From NCBI GenBank assembly GCA_964466055.1, contig CAYXLW010000002.1:124001-188000 (forward strand): a DNA stretch of 64,000 nt. The letters run 5' to 3'. Origin of the DNA: CAYXLW01 sp964466055. GTDB lineage: Bacteria; Patescibacteriota; Gracilibacteria; GCA-2401425. The stretch's first letter is position 1; each line of letters starts with the position of its first letter. A model generated the notes under the pieces. The model was not told where the DNA came from. It was given only the letters and a program-made list of their open reading frames with translations, and searched no databases. Positions 26,687 through 34,066 of the stretch are shown one piece after another. The translations under genes were made by a program, and so were the position numbers.

Positions 26687-27973
26687 TTATTTCTTTGGTT
26701 CCCCTAAAAAGGAATTAAATACTTTTCCTACTAATATCATATTTCTTATTTGTTCATATTTTTCACCACCTTTCTCATAAGCTTTTTTTATCTTATCTTT
26801 TTGCTCTGGTTTTAAGTGACTAAAAGAATGTTTTGCTCTTGATTCAACTTCTTTTTCATCAGAACTTAACTCTTCTTTTTGAATAATTTCTTGAATAATT
26901 AGCCTATATTTAACTCTTTTTTCTGCTTCATCTTTTATCTCTTTTCTTATGTCTTCCTCTGTTTTTTTCATAGCTTCTAGATATTTCTCCCAAGGGTAAC
27001 CTTGTTGTAATCCTCCCATTTTTATATTGTCTATCATTGTATCACTCTCATCTTTGGTAAGTATTTCTGGAACTTCAATTTTTATCTTACTAGAAAGTTT
27101 ATCTAAAAGTTCTTCTTCAGCTTTAATTCTATTATCGTTATATTTTTTTATTTCTAAATTTTTCTCAATATCCTTTTTTAAAAAATCAACAGACTCTTTT
27201 TTACCTAAAAGCTTCTCAATAAATACTTCGTTAATTTCAGGAAGTACTTTTTCTTTAACATTATTTAATTTTATTTTAAATTTATATTTATTCCCTGCCA
27301 TTTCTTTTGCGTTATAGTCTTTTGGGAAAGTTATCTCAAAAGTTTTTTCTTCTCCTGCCTTCATTCCTTCTATTTCTTCTTCAAATCCTGGGATAAATTG
27401 TTTTGATCCTAGTTCTAATTCTTGTCCCTTTGCTTCCGTATTTGCCACAGGTTCATCTTTTAATGTAAATCCAGCAAAATCAATATTAACTTTATCACCT
27501 TTTTTACATTTTCTTTTTACTTCGTTGAATTCAGGGAATTGTTCCTGTAATTGTTTTAATACGTCATCTATTTCTTTTTTTGTTATTTTCTCTTCTTTTA
27601 CAGAGATTTTAATATCTCTATATTTCCCTAAATCAATTTCTGGTTTTACTTCAATAGTAATTATAAAAGTAAGAGGGGAATCTTTCTCAACTTTTATTTG
27701 AGGTTGATCTAATGGGAAAAGATCATTTTCTTCTAAAGCTTTTTTGTAAGAGGCACTTATTGCTGTATATTGAGTTTCTTGAGAAATACTTTCTTCTCCC
27801 ACTGTTTTTATAACAACATCAGTAGGGATATGTCCTTTTCTAAATCCTTGGACATCAAGACTTTCTGATATTTTCTTAATTGCTTTTTCTCTGTATTTTA
27901 TAAGTTCTTTTTCTTCAACTACAACTGTTAATTCAACTTTTGAATTTTTTAAACTCTTTTTTGTTATTTTCAT
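26687..27973 (-). CDS. tig: Trigger factor (ribosome-associated chaperone)
   Basis: A 428-residue trigger factor. The N-terminal ribosome-binding domain carries the signature GFRKGHIP near residues 42-49. A central FKBP-like prolyl isomerase domain (about 150-240; KGDKVNIDFAGF, FIPGFEEEIEGMKAGEEKTF) follows, and then the helical C-terminal arms. It binds nascent chains at the ribosome exit site. Monocistronic, and bounded upstream by a terminator hairpin. The leader (TTAAGAAAATATTATG) has no Shine-Dalgarno. Confidence 0.96.
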   Translation of the reverse strand: MKITKKSLKNSKVELTVVVEEKELIKYREKAIKKISESLDVQGFRKGHIPTDVVIKTVGEESISQETQYTAISASYKKALEENDLFPLDQPQIKVEKDSPLTFIITIEVKPEIDLGKYRDIKISVKEEKITKKEIDDVLKQLQEQFPEFNEVKRKCKKGDKVNIDFAGFTLKDEPVANTEAKGQELELGSKQFIPGFEEEIEGMKAGEEKTFEITFPKDYNAKEMAGNKYKFKIKLNNVKEKVLPEINEVFIEKLLGKKESVDFLKKDIEKNLEIKKYNDNRIKAEEELLDKLSSKIKIEVPEILTKDESDTMIDNIKMGGLQQGYPWEKYLEAMKKTEEDIRKEIKDEAEKRVKYRLIIQEIIQKEELSSDEKEVESRAKHSFSHLKPEQKDKIKKAYEKGGEKYEQIRNMILVGKVFNSFLGEPKK

Positions 27974-28048
27974 AATATTTTCTTAATTTATAAATAATCT
28001 ACTGGATTTTATGATGGTGCAAAAACAAAAGCAAGAAGTTTTAGCAAA

Positions 28049-28077
28049 AAAGCTTAACTTTATATGGGTTAAGCTTT
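28049..28077 (-). terminator. Intrinsic terminator
   Basis: AAAGCTTAAC (28049-28058) and GTTAAGCTTT (28068-28077) form a perfect 10-bp stem with a 9-nt loop. The minus strand continues in T residues. It ends the lipoprotein operon ahead of tig. Confidence 0.8.
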
Positions 28078-28107
28078 GTTTATATGTTTTATATGTTTAA
28101 TCAGGGA

Positions 28108-28464
28108 TCATTCAGCATTCTCTAGGCTCTCCATAACATTAATTTCTCCTTCTACAACAACTTCTTCTTCATTTTTAGTTATTTTGCTTACAGCTTCTAA
28201 TGCTTGATTAACAGCTTTTCCTGCTTCGTTGATTTTTTCAGCAGCTTCGTTCACATCATCAATTGTTTCTTTAATATTTTCTTTTGTTTTAATAACTTGC
28301 TCTTTAGTTTTTTTGTATTCTTCTTTTGCTGTATTAACCCCTTCTGATATTTCTGTTTTTAGTGTGTTAACGTCTGTCTCTATTTCTTTATATTTCTCTG
28401 ATACATTTATTGAGCAAGAAGTAGAAATAATGACTAACAACAAAAGTGATATGTACTTTTCCAT
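28108..28464 (-). CDS. Small coiled-coil lipoprotein
   Basis: A 118-residue protein with a lipoprotein-type signal (MEKYISLLLLVIISTSC, lipid on Cys17). An almost entirely helical, Lys/Glu-rich body follows with heptad-like spacing (about residues 22-98), and the tail is acidic. No enzymatic motif is seen. The architecture fits an envelope spacer or a peptidoglycan-associated helical lipoprotein, but no named family can be claimed. It starts 5 nt after the zinc-ribbon gene stop codon, so the two share a transcript. Confidence 0.7.
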   Translation of the reverse strand: MEKYISLLLLVIISTSCSINVSEKYKEIETDVNTLKTEISEGVNTAKEEYKKTKEQVIKTKENIKETIDDVNEAAEKINEAGKAVNQALEAVSKITKNEEEVVVEGEINVMESLENAE

Positions 28465-28469
28465 AAATA

Positions 28470-28802
28470 TTAAGAGTTAAAAAAAGTTTTAAAAGAAGTT
28501 ATTAATGGAATTTGATTTTTTAATATATCAATTTCTTGGTTTGTTATAGGAGTTTGTGGTATTACATTTTGTTCTAAAGGATGTGAGATAGGATTAATCA
28601 CTTTAGACATATCATGTGTTTCAATAATTGCATTTACACTTACCGGATTCTCACAAGATTCACATTTTGCCTCAAATACGCAAGTACTTTCATTTGATTC
28701 TTTTAAATCAAGGTTTTGAATAGGTATTTTCTTTTTACAATGAGGGCAAATAAGCCGTGAACTAAGTTCTTGTAAAAGTTGATGTAGATGAAATTGTTTC
28801 AT
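28470..28802 (-). CDS. Zinc-ribbon protein of unknown function
   Basis: A 110-residue protein with two CxxC pairs, CPHCKKKI (residues 19-22) and CESCENP (about 47-50), forming a likely zinc ribbon. The C-terminal half looks disordered (PLEQNVIPQTPITNQE). No family is recognised. It is first in a two-gene unit with the lipoprotein gene. Confidence 0.65.
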   Translation of the reverse strand: MKQFHLHQLLQELSSRLICPHCKKKIPIQNLDLKESNESTCVFEAKCESCENPVSVNAIIETHDMSKVINPISHPLEQNVIPQTPITNQEIDILKNQIPLITSFKTFFNS

Positions 28803-28833
28803 ATTTTATTTTAAGGGGTTAAGTGGTGTCGGC

Positions 28834-28861
28834 ATTGTAATATAATATCATTTTTTATCAA
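28834..28861 (-). promoter_or_regulatory. Sigma70-type promoter
   Basis: Minus strand TTGATA (28856-28861), 16-nt spacer, TACAAT (28834-28839), upstream of the zinc-ribbon gene. Confidence 0.45.
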
Positions 28862-28872
28862 TAAAATAAATG

Positions 28873-29874
28873 TTATTTAATAAACTTTTTATTATTTCGA
28901 GAATATCTTATAAACCCAGATAGAGGCAGTATTTCAACCCCTAATTTTTCAAATTCATCAAGCAATAAATTAATCCCCAGGGAATCAGAGGCCATATGTC
29001 CGCAATTTATTATATTTATCCCATATTTTTCAGCTTGTTTCTTATGATCTTTAGGTATGTGCATCACAAGTTCAGTCCCAATTCCTGCTTGTGCCATTTT
29101 TTCATACATTTTATGAGTTCCAGAAGTTCCTCCAGTAAATCCTGTTACTACTATTTTACCTGCTCTACTCTTTTCATTTCCTACAATAATACTAGGAGGA
29201 TTGCCTAATTTTGAGGCTTCGATGTATTCAGGGATTTTTTGTAGTTCTTTTACTATATCTCCAACAATGAGATCATTCTTTTTTTCAAAAATTTTCTTTA
29301 GATATGTGTAAACACAGTTATCACATGGTGTATGTATATTACCAAAATTTAATCCTAAAAGTTCAGCAGCTCTCGTTGCTCTATTGAAATTAACAGAATG
29401 AACAGCCTCTTTGATTTCTCCAATTCTAGGATTCATAAGTTTTTCAGCTATATTCACTGGTATTCCTTCATTTGCATATACATCAACTTGTACATACATT
29501 ACATCTCCTAATCCTAGTAATCCTTTATCTTCAGGATGATGTGCAAGTACTAAATCAATATTAGCTCCTTCATCATTCAGTTTTTTTATAAGAAGTAATT
29601 CAGGAGTTTCAATATCTACTCCAAAAGCAATTTTTTTTACTTTTTTCTTAAAATCAACTGACATCATTTTACTATCCTCATAAGGATTCCATAATGTGTC
29701 TTGATCAAAACAGTCTTTCTCAAACTGGGTTTTGCATTTTTCGAATGATTCTTTTGCTTGCTTGAACTTTTTATCAATAATAGATTTTTCTCTTGGATCA
29801 TTTTTTATACCAATTTTTACTGATAGCTCGTAAAGTTCTTGTATAGTTGGTATTTTTGTTGTTTTTTTTGTCAT
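28873..29874 (-). CDS. NIF3/DUF34-family protein
   Basis: A 333-residue member of the NIF3-like (DUF34) family, a metal-binding fold whose cellular role is unsettled. Recognisable parts: KIAFGVDIETPELLLIKKL, DLVLAHHPEDKG (His pair), a middle HSVNFNRATRAAELLG stretch, and C-terminal ELVMHIP with NIINCGHMASDSLGINLLL. The extra N-terminal helical segment (residues 1-70) is longer than in compact bacterial members. It stands between smpB and the zinc-ribbon unit on the same strand, with wide gaps. Confidence 0.85.
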   Translation of the reverse strand: MTKKTTKIPTIQELYELSVKIGIKNDPREKSIIDKKFKQAKESFEKCKTQFEKDCFDQDTLWNPYEDSKMMSVDFKKKVKKIAFGVDIETPELLLIKKLNDEGANIDLVLAHHPEDKGLLGLGDVMYVQVDVYANEGIPVNIAEKLMNPRIGEIKEAVHSVNFNRATRAAELLGLNFGNIHTPCDNCVYTYLKKIFEKKNDLIVGDIVKELQKIPEYIEASKLGNPPSIIVGNEKSRAGKIVVTGFTGGTSGTHKMYEKMAQAGIGTELVMHIPKDHKKQAEKYGINIINCGHMASDSLGINLLLDEFEKLGVEILPLSGFIRYSRNNKKFIK

Positions 29875-29968
29875 TATTTAAAAAATTAATATGTATAAAA
29901 TAAAGTTGTCTCAGTTTATCAAAAATATTTGATATTCACAATATTAACAATTTCAAAAAAGTTCTATT

Positions 29969-30394
29969 TTAATAAATCTTTCTTCTTTCAAGATCACGTT
30001 TTTTTATTGTTTCTCGCTTATCATATTGTTTTTTACCTTTAGCAAGAGCGATATTTAATTTTAAAAGTCTTCCTTGGGTAAAAAGTGAGAGGGGGATTAA
30101 TGTAGTTCCGGCATTATTCATTTCATTATGAATTTTTAATAGCTCTTTTTTGTTGAGCAATATTTGTCTATCTTTTTTTGAGTCATATTCTTTTGTTTGA
30201 TCAGATTCAAATTTAGAAATATCTGCACTCTTTAGAATGAGATTATCATCTTTAATAGATATATATGAGCCTTTCAAATTTAATTGCTTATTTCTACATG
30301 ACCTAACTTCTCCGCCACTAAGAATTATTCCAGCAGTAAACTCTTTTATTATTTCATAATCGAAATATGCCTTTTTATTTTTTGATAAAATCAA
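29969..30394 (-). CDS. smpB: SsrA-binding protein SmpB
   Basis: A 141-residue SmpB, which brings tmRNA to stalled ribosomes. Signatures: AYFDYEIIKEFTAGIILSGGEV at the N-terminus, the core GSYISIKDDNLIL, and the C-terminal basic helix GKKQYDKRETIKKRDLERR. The only start that keeps the conserved N-terminus is TTG at 30394 (no in-frame ATG upstream), so initiation is non-canonical or the N-terminal extension is lost. tmRNA (ssrA) is not seen in the window. Confidence 0.93.
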   Translation of the reverse strand: MILSKNKKAYFDYEIIKEFTAGIILSGGEVRSCRNKQLNLKGSYISIKDDNLILKSADISKFESDQTKEYDSKKDRQILLNKKELLKIHNEMNNAGTTLIPLSLFTQGRLLKLNIALAKGKKQYDKRETIKKRDLERRKIY

Positions 30395-30441
30395 GGTGGT
30401 AGATTGTTAGGGGATAGGGGAGGGCTATAAACCCCCTCTAA

Positions 30442-30462
30442 CTCCCCCTTAAAAAGGGGGAG
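30442..30462. repeat. GC-rich hairpin of the CTCCCCCTT...AAGGGGGAG type
   Basis: A perfect 9-bp stem with loop AAA, preceded by ACCCCCTCTAA. It is strikingly G/C-rich for this genome. Hairpins of this wording are common dispersed intergenic repeats in unrelated bacteria. It lies between a DUF3467 gene and smpB and may also stop transcription. Confidence 0.6.
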
Positions 30463-30467
30463 AAATT

Positions 30468-30713
30468 TTATTTTTCTTCTTTTTTAAACATTTTTAAAAC
30501 ACTTTCAGCAAAATTCTTGGCACTTTCAGGGGTCATATAAACTCTTGTTACAGCTTTTTGTTGTTTAGGGTCTAATGGTTCAGATTGAAGAAATGTTAAC
30601 ACGACAACATCTTTTTTAGCAGTTATTGCAACTGAGTCGGAAAAGGAAGTTTTTAAGTCTCCAGGGATTTTAACTTCTTGAAGATTTATTTTTGATTCGT
30701 CTGGGATTTGCAT
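30468..30713 (-). CDS. DUF3467-like small protein
   Basis: An 81-residue protein. The central SDSVAITAKKDVVVLTFLQ segment and the C-terminal RVYMTPESAKNFAESVLKMF helix match the DUF3467 layout, as in the paralogue at 11637-11915. The function of the family is not known. It reads in the same direction as smpB, with a GC-rich hairpin between the two. Confidence 0.75.
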   Translation of the reverse strand: MQIPDESKINLQEVKIPGDLKTSFSDSVAITAKKDVVVLTFLQSEPLDPKQQKAVTRVYMTPESAKNFAESVLKMFKKEEK

Positions 30714-30750
30714 GAGATGTTAATTAATGATTAAAAATTAGTCATGGATG

Positions 30751-30828
30751 GAGGTTTAACCTTGTATGTAAATTATATTTAGGATAAGCGTGTGTTTGTT
30801 TATTTTTTGCATTTAAGGTTAAACCTCC
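30751..30828. repeat. 14-bp perfect inverted repeat with 50-nt spacer
   Basis: GGAGGTTTAACCTT (30751-30764) and AAGGTTAAACCTCC (30815-30828) flank a 50-nt AT-rich spacer between the PurP-like gene and the DUF3467 gene. It could be a small mobile-element footprint, or a large-loop hairpin ending purP transcription (T-rich sequence follows on the minus strand). Confidence 0.6.
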
Positions 30829-30845
30829 TACAGGAATAGCAAAAT

Positions 30846-32027
30846 TTATGTTAATATCTCTTCTAATCTTTCTTGTTCAAGTGCTTCTTTTATTTCAATA
30901 GCAATTCGTTCTCCTGTTGAAACATTGCTTCGGTGTAAGTAATTCATATAAGGAGTTGCTCCTATTCCTGGGGATCCTGGTATTCTTAATGAAACATCAA
31001 AAACAACTAATTCTTCTTTTTTACCATCTGTTTCAATTGCACCTTGAAGTGCAAAAGGCCCAATGAGTTCTTGGGCTTCCTTTTTACAAGTTTTTACAAA
31101 ATTTTCAGCTGCTACAAAGCCTTTTTCTAAAAGTGATTCTTTACACGTTACTGCGACATGTCCTGTTTCTATTTGGTGTGGATTGATATTTGAAGGAATT
31201 TTTAATTGTTCTTTTGCAGGAAGTCTTAACCATCCATCAAGCCCTGTTTGTCTTCTCATATCTGTCCCAAGTAATTCAATTTCTCCAGTAATTATTGAAT
31301 GGAAAAAATTAAAATTTATTTGTGCTCCAAGTATAAATTCTTCAATTACTGAATTCTGTAATGCTTCTAAAGTAATTTCTTTTTTATTTATCTTAGATTC
31401 AGCCATGTGTCTCCAATCGTTCCATCCTTGGGCAACAAAATTTTCTCTTTCATAAGTTCTAGTAGCATTGTTAACTTTTGTTAATGATAGCCTAAGAAGC
31501 TCTTCATTTGGGTCTTCTTTTAATAAAAGCTTATTATTTCTTTTATTAAAATCTAATTCTGGTGTTTTATAAATCTTAGGAATTCTAATGCCTGCTTTTT
31601 CAAGTAAATAATATTGGTTTTTTGGGATATCTCTTTCTTCTAATTTTAATAATTCTCGTGATCCATAAATTGGCACTTTGAATCTTTTTTCAACATCTTC
31701 AAAATTATCAAAATAAACCCAAAAATATCTATTATGAATAAAAATTGTGTTCAATTTTCTAAGTTGTTCTTGAATTTCTGGATTTATAATATCACTGAAT
31801 TTTTTAACTGGAATTACTTCGTCAATACATCCAACATTTCTACCATTAACATTTCTAGATTTATAGTATTTGTCGTAAGTTTTCTCTCTTCCTTTTCTTG
31901 CAACACAAACAGTTCTAAATCCCATTTTTTTTGCACCAGAACAAACATCCAAAGCGGAGTGCCCGCCAAGAACACCTATTGTAATATTGTTTAAGTCGTA
32001 GTTTTTTAAAATTTCTTTTATGTCCAT
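30846..32027 (-). CDS. purP: PurP-like ATP-grasp protein (archaeal FAICAR synthetase family)
   Basis: This 393-residue protein aligns along its length with archaeal PurP (5-formaminoimidazole-4-carboxamide ribonucleotide synthetase). The N-terminal DUF1246-type part is ITIGVLGGHSALDVCSGAKK, followed by PIYGSRELLKLEERD. The DUF1297-type part runs from IEEFILGAQINFNFFHS through LGTDMRRQTGLDGWLRLPAK to the C-terminus. In archaea PurP converts AICAR and formate to FAICAR in purine synthesis. The usual Gly-rich ATP loop of the archaeal enzymes is not seen: KLLLKEDPNEELLRLSLTK stands in its place, so activity is uncertain. No other purine gene is nearby. Confidence 0.75.
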   Translation of the reverse strand: MDIKEILKNYDLNNITIGVLGGHSALDVCSGAKKMGFRTVCVARKGREKTYDKYYKSRNVNGRNVGCIDEVIPVKKFSDIINPEIQEQLRKLNTIFIHNRYFWVYFDNFEDVEKRFKVPIYGSRELLKLEERDIPKNQYYLLEKAGIRIPKIYKTPELDFNKRNNKLLLKEDPNEELLRLSLTKVNNATRTYERENFVAQGWNDWRHMAESKINKKEITLEALQNSVIEEFILGAQINFNFFHSIITGEIELLGTDMRRQTGLDGWLRLPAKEQLKIPSNINPHQIETGHVAVTCKESLLEKGFVAAENFVKTCKKEAQELIGPFALQGAIETDGKKEELVVFDVSLRIPGSPGIGATPYMNYLHRSNVSTGERIAIEIKEALEQERLEEILT

Positions 32028-32110
32028 AGAGATAGGGGATTAGGTTAAAAGGGGATAAGAGGAATAGTTTTTATATTAGCATCCAGAATTAAGTATCTAG
32101 TCAATTAATA

Positions 32111-32135
32111 ATTGTTCATTGATCATTCCTCATTG
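32111..32135. repeat. Dispersed AATGATCAATGAACAAT-type repeat
   Basis: The reverse complement reads CAATGAGGAATGATCAATGA and onward, matching the repeat at 894-930 some 31 kb away. Confidence 0.5.
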
Positions 32136-32142
32136 CTAATTG

Positions 32143-32727
32143 TTACTTCTTCCATCCATTCTTTTTAATATGGTTAGCAACTAAATTAGAGAGAATATCG
32201 TGTAGTGCTTCACTATTTTGACTCATATGTTTTTCTTCATATGTTTCTTTTCCTTTCATAATTTCAAGTTCAAGCCTTTTAGGATTTCTTATTTTTTCAA
32301 TAGTAATGGCAGGGGCGGCATCTCTTTCAATGCTTATTGTTGCATATCCTAGAACAACATCCCAAAAACCTTTAGTTTCAATGCTTATAGATTCAACACT
32401 CCCATAAGTTACTCTTGTGGATTCTTGGTTAAATATTCCATGCCATTCAATAAATAAAAGCGATTCACTTGTAACAATCACTGCGTCAAAGTACCAATCT
32501 ATTAGTATAAAAATTATTCTTATATATACAATGACAGTCGCAAGTAGAGCAAACCAAAATAATCCAATCAATCCAGTAAGTAAATAAATCCCCCAAGGAA
32601 AAACAAGCCCAAAGAAGCTTATTTTAAAGAGTGAAAGTACAATCTCTCGCCAGTGTTTATGCCCAACGTAAAGGATTTTTTCATTATCTTCTAAATGCCG
32701 TCCGAAAAGAATTCGTTGGAAAAACAA
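32143..32727 (-). CDS. Membrane protein with bacterial PH domain
   Basis: A 194-residue protein. Two membrane helices (about residues 31-52 and 55-78) are followed by a bacterial pleckstrin-homology (DUF304-type) domain: DAVIVTSESLLFIEWHGIFNQ, then SVESISIETKGFWDVVLGYATISI. These domains sit on the inner face of the membrane. The function of small members is unknown. It is divergent from lepB. Confidence 0.8.
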   Translation of the reverse strand: MFFQRILFGRHLEDNEKILYVGHKHWREIVLSLFKISFFGLVFPWGIYLLTGLIGLFWFALLATVIVYIRIIFILIDWYFDAVIVTSESLLFIEWHGIFNQESTRVTYGSVESISIETKGFWDVVLGYATISIERDAAPAITIEKIRNPKRLELEIMKGKETYEEKHMSQNSEALHDILSNLVANHIKKNGWKK

Positions 32728-32874
32728 TTAAGTTGTAGATGTTAAATTATAAATTTTTCTCATTATTTCATATACAAAATTCCATCTTCTAACCTAATTG
32801 TAAAGAAATACTTGCTATTGTAAATTTCTTTTTTTCTTTTTACACTTTTTGGGCTATTTAAAATCAATTTTATA

Positions 32875-33624
32875 ATGATGGGAGAAAACAATTTGCATGA
32901 AGATAAAAAACAAAATAAGGCTGATTATTACGATGAGAAAGAAGGATTTTTAAAAATCTCACTTAGATTTATTTGGGAAACTTTATATAATTTTTTAATG
33001 ATTTTAGTAGTTGTAGTTGTAATTAGAACTTTTTTTGTAAGTCCCTTTCATGTGAGCGGTAACTCAATGACGGATACTCTTTCTAATAATGATTACATTA
33101 TAATTGATAAATTAAGTTATAACTTAATGTACCCAGATTTTGGAGATGTTGTTGTATTTACTCCGCCTAGTCCACGTATAAGAAAAGTAACAGGAATAAA
33201 ATGTCTTATTTCTAAGTTTTCAAAATTTCAATTTAATGAGGATGCTTGTAATATCCCAGATTTCTTTATTAAACGTATTATTGGTATGCCAGGGGATACT
33301 ATTAAAATTGAAGATGGTGAAGTTTATAGAAATGAAAAACAACTTGATGAAGAGTATTTAAGTGAAAATAATAGTCATCGTACTTTTGTTCCAGAAAAAG
33401 ATCAGGTGAAAGAATATACTGTGCCTAAAAATTCTTATTTTGTTATGGGAGATAATAGGAATGGCAGTTCAGATTCTCGTTCATATGCAAATGAATGGAA
33501 AAATTATGAGACAGGTGAGCATGCTCATTTTATAAGTGAAGAAAGTATTGAAGGGAGATATTTATTTGTTTTATTTTCTCCTGAGAAAGTTCAAAAATTT
33601 ATTTATTCTTTGAAAGGAGAATAG
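32875..33624 (+). CDS. lepB: Signal peptidase I
   Basis: A 249-residue type I signal peptidase that removes signal peptides outside the membrane. One N-terminal helix (residues 38-55) precedes the catalytic Ser64 in SGNSMTDTL and Lys133 in KRIIGMPGDTIKIEDG. The family box GDNRNGSSDSR lies near residue 190. An insertion of about 25 residues (KVTGIKCLISKFSKF...) between the Ser and Lys boxes carries two cysteines and is unusual. It should process the giant surface proteins encoded on either side. Confidence 0.95.
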   Translation: MMGENNLHEDKKQNKADYYDEKEGFLKISLRFIWETLYNFLMILVVVVVIRTFFVSPFHVSGNSMTDTLSNNDYIIIDKLSYNLMYPDFGDVVVFTPPSPRIRKVTGIKCLISKFSKFQFNEDACNIPDFFIKRIIGMPGDTIKIEDGEVYRNEKQLDEEYLSENNSHRTFVPEKDQVKEYTVPKNSYFVMGDNRNGSSDSRSYANEWKNYETGEHAHFISEESIEGRYLFVLFSPEKVQKFIYSLKGE

Positions 33625-34066
33625 TGATTAAAATCCTTAATTATTTTTGATAGTTGAGTTGTTTATAAATATGGATAATTAAAAAAGTTAAAAAATCCTT
33701 AGTTTTAAAAGCTTTTTATATTTTTTAATATTTAGAATATTTATATTTTTTTGTCAACAAAAAATATGTGTATATATTTTTTATTCAAATGATTTTTTAA
33801 AAATCATTTTTTTATTTTATTAGTAATGATAATTTAGTTTAATGAATAATGTTTATATTCAATTAATTATGTGGGATTTGTTTAGCTATTGAATAATAAG
33901 GTTTTAAAAATATATAGATTTAATTACTATTCAAAAGGTTTTTTATAATGTAAGTTTTTATGAGTATGGGTTAATTTCCTTTCCTTTATGTGAACCTATT
34001 TTTCATTTAACTTGTGAATAATTGGTTTTTTATATAAATAAAAATTATTTTTTAACTTTTTCTTTT
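33625..34066 (+). other. Long AT-rich leader before the second giant gene
   Basis: There are 442 bases without a gene. The stretch is nearly pure A/T and contains a palindrome at 33787-33809 (AAATGATTTTT / AAAAATCATTT) followed by T residues, probably the lepB terminator. A TTGTGA...TATAAA pair around 34012-34039 is a weak promoter candidate. Nothing else is recognised. Confidence 0.5.
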
